Below, piece after piece: positions 1 through 8,134 of a stretch of DNA of 41,568 nt. Below the pieces are notes generated by a model. It worked only from the letters and a program-made list of their open reading frames with translations, made no database searches and was not told the origin of the DNA. Positions within the stretch are counted from its first letter, which is position 1; every line of letters starts with the position of its first letter. The stretch is taken from the NCBI GenBank assembly GCA_003435055.1, contig QUMM01000030.1, positions 1 to 41,568 of the forward strand, written 5' to 3'. A program made the position numbers and the translations under genes. The stretch is from Lachnospiraceae bacterium OF09-6 (GTDB lineage: Bacteria; Bacillota; Clostridia; Lachnospirales; Lachnospiraceae).

Positions 1-296
1 GCGTCAGCCTCCGCAGTCCTGGGGTCAACGCCTGCGGCGATAAGCTGCTCGGTAAAGAAGCAGTGTCGCTCGTAGATTTTTTCGGCAACCTCGCGGCCTA
101 CATCGGTCAGATGGAGAAAGTGATCTTCGTCCATAGTGAGAAAGCCGCCGTCCCGCAAGGTAGCCACTGCATGGCACACGCTGGGTTTTGACACCTCCAT
201 GTGCCGGGCTACATCTACGGAGCGTACCATACCCGTTTTCTTATGGAGAACAAGGATGGTTTCCAGATAGTCCTCCCCGGACGCATGAAGTTTCAT
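1..296 (-). CDS. DtxR/MntR-type metal-dependent repressor, partial
   Basis: Translation from the ATG at 296 gives MKLHASGEDYLETILVLHKK, followed by a winged-helix segment with VSKPSVCHAVATLR as recognition helix and LTDVGREVAEKIYERH leading into the dimer/metal domain. This is the classic N-terminus of the DtxR/MntR family, which represses metal uptake or export genes when loaded with Fe2+ or Mn2+. About 98 codons are visible; the C-terminal metal-binding part lies outside the window. It sits just upstream of, and on the same strand as seen from, the ABC exporter remnant, so a metal- or siderophore-linked transporter cargo is plausible. The true metal cannot be decided from this fragment. Confidence 0.85.
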   Translation of the reverse strand, partial: MKLHASGEDYLETILVLHKKTGMVRSVDVARHMEVSKPSVCHAVATLRDGGFLTMDEDHFLHLTDVGREVAEKIYERHCFFTEQLIAAGVDPRTAEAD

Positions 297-320
297 GGAA
301 CATCTCCCTTCTAAAACAAT

Positions 321-1530
321 TTACACAGCCCAACCAAGACTCTCCTGTTGGATATGGAACAGTTTATGGTACAATCCGTTCTTTTTCATCAATTCATCAT
401 GTGTACCGTGTTCCACCAGTCTACCGTTATCAAGAACGAGAATTTGGTCGGCATCCACAACGGTACGAAGCCGGTGAGCAATCATAATGACCGTCTTACC
501 CTCCACCAGCTTTGCAATGGCCCGCTGGATTAAAACCTCGTTCTCCGGGTCAAGAGATGCTGTTGCTTCATCAAGAAGAATAATCGGGGCATCTTTCAGC
601 AGAGCGCGGGCAATGGAGATTCGCTGACGTTCTCCGCCAGAAAGAGTGCTGCCGTTCTCCCCCAAGATAGTCTGATAACCATCCGGCAATCGCTGGATAA
701 ATTCGTTACAGTACGCTGCCTTTGCCGCTGCCATGACCTGTTCTTCGGTAGCGTTCATGTTGCCTACGCGGATGTTATTAAAAACAGTGTCGTTGAACAA
801 GGTCACATCCTGAAATACAAAGGACATACAGCGCATCAGGTGTTCCGGTTCAATGGTGCGAACATCCATACCACCAATGGAAATCTGACCTTTTCTTACA
901 TCCCAAAAGCGGGCAATGAGTTTGGAAATTGTGCTTTTGCCGCTACCAGAAGGCCCTACCAGGCTGTTACGCTGCCAGTTGGAATAGAAAAAGATACATT
1001 CTTGATAACATCGTCCTGATTGTATCCGAAAGTGACGCTTTTCAGTTCAATGTCATACTTGGATACATCCTTATCCTCGCCCTCCATAGCGGGCGTGGTT
1101 AGCAGGGTACGCATATGGTTGGTAACAGTCCCCAAATGAAACAGAGAGGTTAACTGCGAAAGGATGGCAAGGATTGGGCCGTAAATCTGCGTGGAGAACA
1201 TGAACAGCACCAGCAAAGGAAGCAGTTCAATTTGACCGCCAGTTATCAGTACCGTCCCGATAAAAATGGTGATACCAAGACCTGCTTGCAGAACCAGGCT
1301 GGCTCCCTGAACCAGAATACCAGAGGCCAGTTCCACCCTGATGGCGGTTTTTCTCATGGCTTGGAGTGCTTTATCCAGCGTAGAGAAACGGGAACCACCA
1401 AGACCACAGGCTTTGATAATCTTTATACCCTCCAAGTATTCCTGAATCTGGCTGGACGCCTCCAATTTCACATCCACCTGTTTGTCAAACAGACGGAGTT
1501 GCAGTTTGCGTCCGCACCAGATGATAGTCT
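321..1530 (-). pseudogene. ABC exporter half-transporter (TMD + NBD), 5'-truncated and frameshifted
   Basis: The upstream part (956-1530) encodes the end of an ABC exporter membrane domain (QIQEYLEGIKIIKACGL, then two hydrophobic segments) and the start of the nucleotide-binding domain (YDIELKSVTFGYNQDDVIKN). The downstream part (321-955) carries Walker A VGPSGSGKST, Q-loop SFVFQDVTLF, signature LSGGERQR, Walker B IILLDEA and H-loop IAHRL. The two frames join if one base is restored at about 961 (GCCTGG would be GCCTTGG). The first membrane helices are missing: at about 1530 the reading frame runs into a carboxypeptidase gene. As written it cannot make a working transporter. Family position next to a DtxR-type regulator suggests metal or siderophore export, which is inference. 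Confidence 0.8.
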
Positions 1531-1856
1531 GCAACAACGATACTATCAAGGTCTGCTAAAGTTGACGCATACTCAATAACAAACAGCTTGGCTAAACTTG
1601 CAGGAATTTGTGGCTCGTTCTCGTTTTTTGAAACAAATATTTCATCATCAGAACAATCCACCAAAATCAGCGATTTTGCATTATAAGAGTCAGGAAAATC
1701 TTCTTTGTAGAGAAAACCATTTATTTTATTCTTTACCTCTCTGAAATTTTCCGGCTGCATTGCCCACGGCACAAACATTATACCTATGCCGATACAAACT
1801 ACAAGCAAAAACAAAAATACTCCAAATCGTTTTTTCTTACGGCGTTTTCTCTGCAT
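1527..1856 (-). pseudogene. D-Ala-D-Ala carboxypeptidase (S11-like), 3'-truncated
   Basis: The protein begins MQRKRRKKKRFGVFLFLLVV, a basic start plus one transmembrane anchor. The ATG at 1856 is preferred to the GTG at 1868 because GGAGGTGA lies 8 bases upstream of it. An extracellular stretch follows with the serine-peptidase S11 signature: a tethering strand (EIFVSKNENEPQIPASLAKLF) whose S-L-A-K gives the SxxK catalytic Ser/Lys. After about 110 residues (LADLDSIV) homology stops and the sequence enters the ABC exporter membrane domain out of frame. The SxN and KTG boxes are therefore gone, so the enzyme should be inactive. It is the last gene of the VanRS-like cassette read from 6302 downwards. 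Confidence 0.75.
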
Positions 1857-1899
1857 ATATGTGCTCACCTCCCAACACCAAAACTCCTATGTGCCATTT

Positions 1900-2403
1900 T
1901 TAATCGGCATAATTTGCCTGAATACACTCTGTAAATCCAGACGGATCTCCCAACTTAGCTTTATCAATATTATCACGAAGATATTTGCGTGTGGCGTCAT
2001 CACAGCGATCTGTTCCCATATAAGGCATATCAAAGGCTTTTTCGAGTTCAGCTAAGGCTTTTGCCGCCCTTTCCGAATCCGTATTGTAAGTATCAAGCCA
2101 TTCCTGCATCCAAGAATATTCCCAAAGGTTAGATGCTCTTGTATCGCCATATCCTATCTGAAAAGACGCTCCCGTATCTTCGCCTTCCAAAGCATCAGGC
2201 GGCGTAAAGCCCTCCGGCCAATTCAAACTCTCAATGGTCGTTAGGTATTCTTCTTCAATGGTAGCAAAGTCCGTGAAACCTCTTGTGTTTGTGTCGGAGT
2301 CCGAAGAAGTGGAGCAGCCTGCCAGCATAATCACCAGCAAAGAAATCATAACACACAATAACAGTCTGTACGGTCTTTCGGATTTTGAGATTGTTCGTTT
2401 CAT
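1900..2403 (-). CDS. putative lipoprotein of the VanRS-like/MacAB-like cassette
   Basis: This 167-residue protein has a basic N-terminus, a hydrophobic stretch LLLCVMISLLVIMLAGC and a lipobox LAGC, so it should be lipid-anchored at about Cys29 after signal peptidase II. The mature part is acidic and rich in Trp and Tyr (NLWEYSWMQEWLDTYN), with no enzyme motif I recognise. AAGGAGG stands just upstream of the ATG. It lies between the FtsX-type permease and the D,D-carboxypeptidase, where comparable Clostridia cassettes carry a small lipoprotein. A role in envelope stress or peptide sensing is inferred from context only. Confidence 0.7.
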   Translation of the reverse strand: MKRTISKSERPYRLLLCVMISLLVIMLAGCSTSSDSDTNTRGFTDFATIEEEYLTTIESLNWPEGFTPPDALEGEDTGASFQIGYGDTRASNLWEYSWMQEWLDTYNTDSERAAKALAELEKAFDMPYMGTDRCDDATRKYLRDNIDKAKLGDPSGFTECIQANYAD

Positions 2404-2430
2404 TTTGTTTCCTCCTTGAATTGAGTTTTA

Positions 2431-2885
2431 TTATCTAAGAGCCAATGCAGGCTCTAATTTTGCTGCTTTCAATGCTGGTAATAATCCGCCCAATAATGCT
2501 GTAAGCACAGACACAGCAACTGCAACAACAGCAACGCTGATTGGATAACTCGGTGTTCCCACCGGGGAATCCACAGGGAGCAACGCTCCAATACAATGCA
2601 CCAAAATCAGCGAAATCAAAATAGCTGCAAAGCAAACGAATATTGATAAAATCAACTGTGAGCCTAAAACCAATGCCACAATATTTGTTCGTGAAGCACC
2701 TATCGCTCTGCGGATCAGCAACTCATGTGTGCGCTGTTCCAATGAAGATAGTCCGATATTGATCTGCCCTAATACGGAAACAAACAGCAACAAAAGCGAA
2801 GTAACCAAAAGCCCTAATTGCAGTATGGACAATACCGAATCATAGGTATCTCCAATATCACTCCGCCCAGCACTTTCCCAGTAAC
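2431..2885 (-). pseudogene. MacB/FtsX-type ABC permease, C-terminal fragment
   Basis: From about 2885 down to the stop at 2431 the frame reads ESAGRSDIGDTYDSVLSILQ, then three hydrophobic segments (LLVTSLLLLFVSVL; LGSQLILSIFVCFAAILISL; SVAVVAVAVSVLTALLGG) and ends in KLEPALALR. This is the C-terminal membrane part of an FtsX-fold permease, with the conserved LLIRRAIGASR motif. The first several hundred residues, including the first membrane helix and the large extracellular domain, are missing. The fragment is fused out of frame to an equally truncated ATPase. It would have paired with the ATPase and the HlyD-like adaptor just upstream. Confidence 0.8.
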
Positions 2886-3314
2886 CGCCAAGCCGACACT
2901 TTTTAGCAAGCCTGTAATTATCTCGTGACGCTGTTTGGCGGTAAACGACTTTTTGGCATAGAGTAGGGGTAATTCGATATTTTCCCATACCCGCAAGTGC
3001 TTAATCAGAGAGTAGTTCTGAAATACAAATCCGATATTATTGGCTCGCAGTATAGACAGATCACGGTCTTTCAAAGCAGAAATAGATATACCATCATAAA
3101 GGTACTCGCCCTCATATTCCCGATTTAACAAGCCAATAATGGATATAAGGCTTGTTTTGCCTGAGCCGGACTTTCCGACAATGGCATAACTGCGCCCTCG
3201 TTGCAATTCCATATTAGCGTTGGTTACTGTTGTCAGCATATCGCCATTATTCAATTTGACGCTTGCTTTCAAATCCTTTATTTTGATTAAAGTCTTTTCG
3301 GAAATTCCTTTCAT
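2885..3314 (-). pseudogene. MacB-type ABC ATPase, N-terminal fragment
   Basis: The ATG at 3314 gives MKGISEKTLIKIKDLKASV. Walker A (VGKSGSGKTSLISIIGLL), the A-loop region and the Q-loop (IGFVFQNYSLIKHLRVWEN) of an efflux-type LolD/MacB ATPase are present. After LLKSVGLA, where these proteins normally continue to the LSGGEQQR signature and Walker B, the sequence jumps to the end of an FtsX permease in another frame. A single internal deletion of roughly a kilobase or more would explain both fragments. The start overlaps the stop of the adaptor gene at 3319, consistent with one operon. Confidence 0.8.
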
Positions 3315-3318
3315 TTTA

Positions 3319-4173
3319 TCAAATCCCCCTCGGATCAAGGTTTGGCGGAGTAGCAGAAACTACATCGCCCTCCTCTAAGCCGGACAGTATTTCTATATTG
3401 GCTCCGTCTGTCACACCCAATGTCACTTTTGTTTCCACTCTTTCTCCATTCGGAGTAATTACAGTAACCAATCCCGTCCCTTGTCTACCCGCTATTACCG
3501 ACAGCGGCAATATAAGGACATCATTTCTCGTTGTCGCCGTTATGACTACCGTTGCACTTTGCCCCGATTTCACATCGACTGTTTGACTGATCAAGCATTG
3601 CAGAATGCCCTCTTGCGGCACGATTCCCGTAAACGCATTTTCATCTGCGGCAGGCGACACCACGGCAATCATATCGGTTGGTCCTACACCATCATATACT
3701 TGAAATTTTGCTTTCAACTCTGCATACTCCGGTAAGGTACTCAAAAAATTATCTGCCTCTACATTGAGGGCAAATCCTGTATAATGCACTATCGCTACGG
3801 GATAATTACTCGGTACGCTTTCATTGGATGGGGCAATAGAGGTAATTGTACCATCCACCGGAGATTTCAATTCTTTGCCGTTCACAGTTCCAATAATTTG
3901 CCCGGCAGTGATTTTTTCTTCTAATTCTACCGCTGTATTAAATATGCCATTTTCGGGTGAGAAAATAATAAACGGTACTGCCGGAACAATAGTCGTTTGC
4001 GTTGAAACGGTTGGAGTAATTGTCCCTCGTACAACTGATACCGTTTTTTCTGCGGATGTTGCGCTATCTGTAAGATTGTTTTCGTCTGTCTGCCCAATTG
4101 CAGAGCAGGCAGATAGCGTAAATACAAGAAACAAAATAGAACATAGCAGCATTTGTTTTCTTAGCAACTTCAT
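3319..4173 (-). CDS. HlyD/MacA-like periplasmic-type adaptor lipoprotein
   Basis: The N-terminus MKLLRKQMLLCSILFLVFTL followed by SACS is a lipoprotein signal with Cys as lipidation site. The body has the hallmarks of a membrane-fusion (RND/MacA) adaptor: a lipoyl-like half-motif (GQIIGTVNGKELKSPVDGTI), a beta-barrel part and the C-terminal GLVTVITPNGERVETKVTLG followed by GLEEGDVV. At about 284 residues it is short but complete for Gram-positive adaptors, which lack a long coiled coil. The second of two adjacent ATGs (4173) has the better distance to AGGAGG. Downstream lie the matching ATPase and permease remnants, so the pump itself is broken. Confidence 0.85.
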   Translation of the reverse strand: MKLLRKQMLLCSILFLVFTLSACSAIGQTDENNLTDSATSAEKTVSVVRGTITPTVSTQTTIVPAVPFIIFSPENGIFNTAVELEEKITAGQIIGTVNGKELKSPVDGTITSIAPSNESVPSNYPVAIVHYTGFALNVEADNFLSTLPEYAELKAKFQVYDGVGPTDMIAVVSPAADENAFTGIVPQEGILQCLISQTVDVKSGQSATVVITATTRNDVLILPLSVIAGRQGTGLVTVITPNGERVETKVTLGVTDGANIEILSGLEEGDVVSATPPNLDPRGI

Positions 4174-4195
4174 CATTCCTCCTTATGCTGTATCA

Positions 4196-4255
4196 CAAAA
4201 AATACGAGCCTCTATCTTGATACTTTTATTGTACCAAAACAGAAGCCCGTATTTT
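4196..4255 (-). terminator. stem-loop between sensor kinase and adaptor gene
   Basis: Read on the minus strand, AAATACGGGCTTC (4253-4241 side) pairs with GAGGCTCGTATTT (4212-4200 side) at 11 of 13 positions and is followed by a run of T residues. This resembles an intrinsic terminator or attenuator placed between the regulator pair and the pump genes. It could lower expression of the pump relative to the two-component system. Confidence 0.6.
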
Positions 4256-4310
4256 CTTGATTGCTCGTAAGATATTCCTCTTTTTTTCTATGCAAATTCT
4301 TACAATTTTC

Positions 4311-5396
4311 CTACGCCAACGGCAAAGTAATTGAAAACTTGTTTTGATCCTCTTGGCTCTCTGCAACGATTGTACCATTGTGTAGTTCAACAATCTGCTT
4401 TGCAATCGCCAAACCTAATCCAGCTCCTCCACTGCTTGTACTTCTCGCTGCGTCAAGCCGATAAAACTGCTCGAAAATCCTGTTTAACTTTTCTTCCGGC
4501 AGAGTATCGCCGTGGTTACAAAAAATAATGCTGACCGTATCTTCCTGACATTGTGCGCTGATCGTGATATCCGTATTTTCAAAACTGTAGATAACCGCAT
4601 TTCTCAAAAGGTTATCAAAAACACGCTGAATTTTGTCTGCGTCACATCGAAGCATTATATCATCATCAACACAAAGATTACATTGCAAATTCTTTGATTT
4701 GAGCATAGGCTTAAATTCATATACAAGTTGCTCCAGCAGGCGAGTTAAATTGATTTTCGTGTATTGTAATGTAATATCGTATATATTGAATCGTGTTATC
4801 TCGAAAAACTCGTTAATCAGATCCTCTAACCGTTCTGCCTTACCAAGAGTGATTGAAAGGTACTTTTCTCGAAGTTCCTTTGAGATTTGCGACTCATCAC
4901 GCAGTAAAGTAAGATACCCGATTACAGAAGAAAGCGGTGTTTTCAAATCGTGTGCAAGATACATAATCAGGTCATTTTTTCGCTGCTCATTTTCTTTTGC
5001 AAGCCTTGCATTACTTTCAGCCTCTTGTTTTAACTGATTGATGTTAGCGGCGATTTCACTCAACTCCGGGGACATTTCAATGTAACTGACATTCTGATCG
5101 AACATTTTTCCTGTCGCAGCCTGTACCTCGTACACATAGGCGACTACTTTTTTCAAAAGTAGGTATGTCATGTATATAATACAGCCACCCCACACGATTA
5201 CAGCCACTATATAAAGATATACTGTTCTGTAATACAAGTAATAATACAAAACATACTTGCGGAGAATTTCCTCTGCCATAATTCCTAAAAGAAAAGTACC
5301 GCCAAAAATAAGCACAGAGCAAATCGCACATTGAATTACATACCCTTTGAACAAGGTAGAGAGCAGATAGTTTTTTTCTTTTTTATTCAATTTCAT
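4311..5396 (-). CDS. VanS-like sensor histidine kinase
   Basis: This 361-residue membrane kinase has two transmembrane segments (about 17-41 and 59-82) with only a short loop between them, a linker, then the H-box YLAHDLKTPLSSVIGYL with the phospho-accepting His149. The N-box DNLLRNAVIYS (about 261), an F-box (IFEQFYRLD) and a G-box GGAGLGLAI follow. The short extracytoplasmic loop is typical of intramembrane-sensing VanS/BceS-like kinases. Its start overlaps the response-regulator stop by 14 bases, which couples their translation. No vanHAX-type ligase genes are present, so it is not a glycopeptide-resistance operon as seen here; control of the adjacent pump and carboxypeptidase is the likely job. 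Confidence 0.9.
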   Translation of the reverse strand: MKLNKKEKNYLLSTLFKGYVIQCAICSVLIFGGTFLLGIMAEEILRKYVLYYYLYYRTVYLYIVAVIVWGGCIIYMTYLLLKKVVAYVYEVQAATGKMFDQNVSYIEMSPELSEIAANINQLKQEAESNARLAKENEQRKNDLIMYLAHDLKTPLSSVIGYLTLLRDESQISKELREKYLSITLGKAERLEDLINEFFEITRFNIYDITLQYTKINLTRLLEQLVYEFKPMLKSKNLQCNLCVDDDIMLRCDADKIQRVFDNLLRNAVIYSFENTDITISAQCQEDTVSIIFCNHGDTLPEEKLNRIFEQFYRLDAARSTSSGGAGLGLAIAKQIVELHNGTIVAESQEDQNKFSITLPLA

Positions 5397-6084
5397 ACCC
5401 TACCCCCCAAACAGTTTTAATGAACTTCGGATTTTTTGAAGGTTCATTCAATTTTTCCCGAAGCCGCCCAATGTGCGCCATTACCGTATTGTTACTGTTG
5501 CGAAGATACTTTTCTTTCCACACGGCTTCAAATAATTCCTCCGAGGCGACAACTTTACCCTGATGTTCGCACAGATACCACAGAATAGAAAACTCCAACG
5601 GAGTCAAGGCTATTTCTTTGCCATACAAGTAGCACTTGTGGCTGACTCTGTTTATCAGTAGACCTCTGATGTCATACTCGTCTTTTTCTTCGGATTGGCT
5701 CAAATTAGGACTGTTATAGCTCTGATAACGCCTTAATTGCGTCTTTACTCTTGCCACAACCTCTAAAGGATTAAACGGTTTCGTTATATAATCATCCGCA
5801 CCAATCGTAAGCCCCATAATCTTGTCGCTATCCTCAATTTTGGCGGTAAGCATAATAATAGGGAAGTAAAACTTTTCCCGAATTTTTTGGCAAAGTCGAA
5901 AACCATCAATATCCGGCAGCATAATATCAAGTATCGCTAAATCAATCTGCGACTGTTTGATACATTTCATCGCCTCTAACCCATTATAACATTTATATAC
6001 TGAATAACCATCGTTACTCAAATACACTTCAAGCAGATCAACGATTTCTTTTTCGTCATCCACAATTAAAATCTTCTTGTTCAT
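5383..6084 (-). CDS. VanR/OmpR-like response regulator
   Basis: The receiver domain has the acidic pair Asp9-Asp10, phospho-acceptor Asp53 (LAILDIMLPDIDGF), Thr80 (IIMLTAK) and Lys102 (DDYITKPF). It is followed by an OmpR-type winged helix (LTPLEFSILWYLCEHQGKVV, then NTVMAHIGRLREKL and VWGVGYEIE). The length of 233 residues is standard. The gene follows a small HTH gene by five bases and overlaps the kinase gene. It is expected to activate the downstream pump/carboxypeptidase cassette when phosphorylated. Confidence 0.92.
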   Translation of the reverse strand: MNKKILIVDDEKEIVDLLEVYLSNDGYSVYKCYNGLEAMKCIKQSQIDLAILDIMLPDIDGFRLCQKIREKFYFPIIMLTAKIEDSDKIMGLTIGADDYITKPFNPLEVVARVKTQLRRYQSYNSPNLSQSEEKDEYDIRGLLINRVSHKCYLYGKEIALTPLEFSILWYLCEHQGKVVASEELFEAVWKEKYLRNSNNTVMAHIGRLREKLNEPSKNPKFIKTVWGVGYEIE

Positions 6085-6089
6085 TGATC

Positions 6090-6302
6090 CTACACCTCAT
6101 TTTCGGGTACGGCTTCCATTATGTCGCCAAAATCACACTCTAAGTATTCGCATATATTCAACAGCACGGGAAGGGTAACATTTTCATTTTTTCCGAGTTT
6201 CGCAAATGTACTTTTGCTTGCCCCGACCGCTTCTCGTAATTGACTCTTTTTCATTCCCTTGTCAATCAGAAGTTTCCAAAGTTTGTTGTACCGTACTTTC
6301 AT
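6090..6302 (-). CDS. small Cro/C1-type HTH regulator
   Basis: A 70-residue protein starting MKVRYNKLWKLLIDKGMKKS. The ATG at 6302 is chosen because GGAGGTG lies just upstream; a TTG six codons earlier has no site. The fold is a single XRE helix-turn-helix (QLREAVGASKSTFAKLGKNE) with a C-terminal segment CEYLECDFGDIMEAVPE, as in the YozG/Cro family. It is the first gene of the run into the response regulator (gap 5 bases), so it probably regulates this operon. Confidence 0.85.
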   Translation of the reverse strand: MKVRYNKLWKLLIDKGMKKSQLREAVGASKSTFAKLGKNENVTLPVLLNICEYLECDFGDIMEAVPENEV

Positions 6303-6429
6303 TTCCGCACCTCCACCCAAATATAGTTTGTATTATAGCACTTTGAGAGTGAAATCGCAATTATTAAGTCTGTATTTTGAGACTTTTAGTTTTCAAACCG
6401 GCACAATATCTTTCTGATATGTAATCCAA

Positions 6430-6450
6430 CCGCCTGCAAAATGCAGGCGG
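6430..6450 (-). terminator. perfect GC-rich hairpin after the CHAP-domain gene
   Basis: CCGCCTGCA and TGCAGGCGG form a perfect 9-bp stem with a 3-base loop, just after the stop of the gene at 6461. No strong T-run follows on either strand, so it may be a Rho-dependent or weak terminator or simply an mRNA-stabilising hairpin. Confidence 0.55.
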
Positions 6451-6460
6451 CTTGTGTATT

Positions 6461-7651
6461 TTAATAGGCAGGTGCGCCGTAGCCAAGAATCTCGTAATAA
6501 CCGATAGAATACTCATTGACTCGGCAACTGTCGCCGGAGTTGCCCTCGACCGTATAAACCTTGCCGTTTTCGACCTTTTGAACAATACCCGTATGGTCGG
6601 ATAATCCATCCTGACCACTTTCGTCTGCCCAATCGAAGAAAATAATCATTCCGGGGGCAGGCTCGGCGCTGCCATCCAGCCATTGTCCACGATCCTTAAA
6701 CCATTGTACTCCGTTGACACAGCCTGCATATTTTGGGATAACTCCAGCGTCGATATAGCCGCACTCGTTGGCACACCAAGATACAAAGCAAGCACACCAT
6801 TCTACACGGGAGTTAAAACCGTACCACGACCAATACGGCTGACCGCCCACATTGCCAACCAGAGAGAGTGCAACGGTCACGATCTGTCCGTCGCCGCCTG
6901 TAATGCCGTAAAGCACCTGTGACCAAAGGTAATTGTTTTCATCTGCAAGCAGTTCAGCGAGGTAGCCTTTCTGTTCTTCGTTAAAACCATATTGCGCCGC
7001 CATTTCCTCGGCAGTCTTGTGGCTGACGGTAATATACAGATAGGTTTGTGTGACCGTGCTTTCAGTTTCCACGATATTACCGTGTCCGTCATCGGTTTCG
7101 GTAATAACTGTTTCGGTCTTGCTCTCTGTTCGGGAAGATATTTGATTCATCTCCCAAAAGATGTCTTTTAAGAGTTGCTTTTTGCCATCGTCCATTGTGG
7201 CAACCTCTTGGGGGTTATCTTGATCCGTATTCGTTTTTACAGAGTAAACGGCAAGCACCTCTTTCCAAACGGCTCTGCTGCCACTCATTTCAAGAACATC
7301 ATAGGATACCGAGTTCTTTTCCTCTTGCAGCTTGGTATCGTATTCGGTATTGATTTCCTGCACAACGGTCTGCATACTCATTCCAGTGCCGGAATCTTCG
7401 TCTGAGAAGAAAATGCCAAATACTGAGCCGAGGATCATACCAATCAGGCAAATCACGATAATAACCAAAACCGCCACCCAGCCGCCTGCGGCGATAGCGG
7501 CAATCAAGGCTTTCGTTCCGGCAATAATCGCTTTAATGGCAAGTGCGGTCGCTTTGGCAATCGCCTTTACCGTAACCACGGCGGCTTTTGCCGCAGCCCT
7601 TGCCGCTTGTGCTGCTCTCTGTGCAGTTTTAACCGTAATGATTGAATCCAC
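6461..7651 (-). CDS. CD1108-like conjugative-element protein with CHAP peptidase domain, N-terminally cut
   Basis: The protein starts (GTG at 7651) in an Ala/Lys-rich helical stretch (AQRAAQAARAAAKAAVV), has one strong transmembrane segment (about 55-81), then an extracytoplasmic part ending in a CHAP/NlpC-like peptidase domain with WCACFVSWC (catalytic Cys), SDHTGIV (His) and EGNSG. Proteins of this type (C40/CHAP peptidase, CD1108 family of Tn1549/CTn elements) open peptidoglycan during conjugation. The family normally has a longer N-terminus with more of the Ala/Lys helices; here the gene begins inside the end of the neighbouring repeat gene, so a deletion probably removed its true start. 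The GTG has no obvious ribosome site. Confidence 0.8.
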   Translation of the reverse strand: MDSIITVKTAQRAAQAARAAAKAAVVTVKAIAKATALAIKAIIAGTKALIAAIAAGGWVAVLVIIVICLIGMILGSVFGIFFSDEDSGTGMSMQTVVQEINTEYDTKLQEEKNSVSYDVLEMSGSRAVWKEVLAVYSVKTNTDQDNPQEVATMDDGKKQLLKDIFWEMNQISSRTESKTETVITETDDGHGNIVETESTVTQTYLYITVSHKTAEEMAAQYGFNEEQKGYLAELLADENNYLWSQVLYGITGGDGQIVTVALSLVGNVGGQPYWSWYGFNSRVEWCACFVSWCANECGYIDAGVIPKYAGCVNGVQWFKDRGQWLDGSAEPAPGMIIFFDWADESGQDGLSDHTGIVQKVENGKVYTVEGNSGDSCRVNEYSIGYYEILGYGAPAY

Positions 7652-7939
7652 CTAAAAATCCTGGATTGCTATGCCCCCGCTTATGCCCCTTGTCATCATA
7701 ATGGTTTAAACCGCCAAAGAATCCTGGTCGACTCTCACCTACTTTATGCCCGTTATTGTCATAATGATTCATACCACCAAAAAAGGAAGGCGAACTATGT
7801 CCGATTTTCTTTCCATTTGCATCATAGTCGTTCATACCACCAAAGAATCCTGGTCTGCTCTCGCCTACTTTTTTCCGTTTGCATCATAATGGTTTATGGA
7901 TCCAAAGAATCCTGGTCTGCTATATCCTTTTTTACTCAT
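7629..7939 (-). pseudogene. small protein of 21-residue GFFGG-NHYD repeats (one frameshift)
   Basis: An ATG at 7939 behind AGGAGG starts MSKKGYSRPGFFGSINHYDA, and the frame then stops (TAG) after a run of six A. Restoring a seventh A (T-run at 7869-7874 on the plus strand) continues the same repeat to the stop at 7629. The product is about 103 residues built from four and a half units of the pattern S-R-P-G-F-F-G-G-x-N-H-Y-D-x-x-G-x-K-x-G-x. Each unit is 21 residues (63 bp). It has no signal peptide, membrane helix or catalytic motif and is rich in Gly, Phe, Tyr, His and Asn. The last unit is cut at FNHYG where the CHAP-domain gene begins. I do not know its function. Confidence 0.65.
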
Positions 7940-8134
7940 AATGTCATCCTCCTGACTCTATTAGCCTCTTGTTTGATCTCAGAATAACACACTTTTCTCA
8001 TTTGGAAGTCGCATAACAGGCGACATTCTTTTATCGCATTTACATTCATTATACCATTTATAATTCTTCCGACAATACGCAATAAAGCCGGAAGCCACGT
8101 TATCATCCATGACCTCCGACTCGTTCTGCTTATT

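Noticed and set aside
4311..6302. Glycopeptide-resistance (van) operon
   Set aside because: The regulator pair is VanRS-like and a D,D-carboxypeptidase remnant is present, but there is no D-Ala-D-Lac/Ser ligase, VanH or VanX homologue in the window.
7629..7939. CRISPR array
   Set aside because: The 63-bp repeats are contiguous, without spacers, and encode an in-frame protein repeat after a ribosome site.
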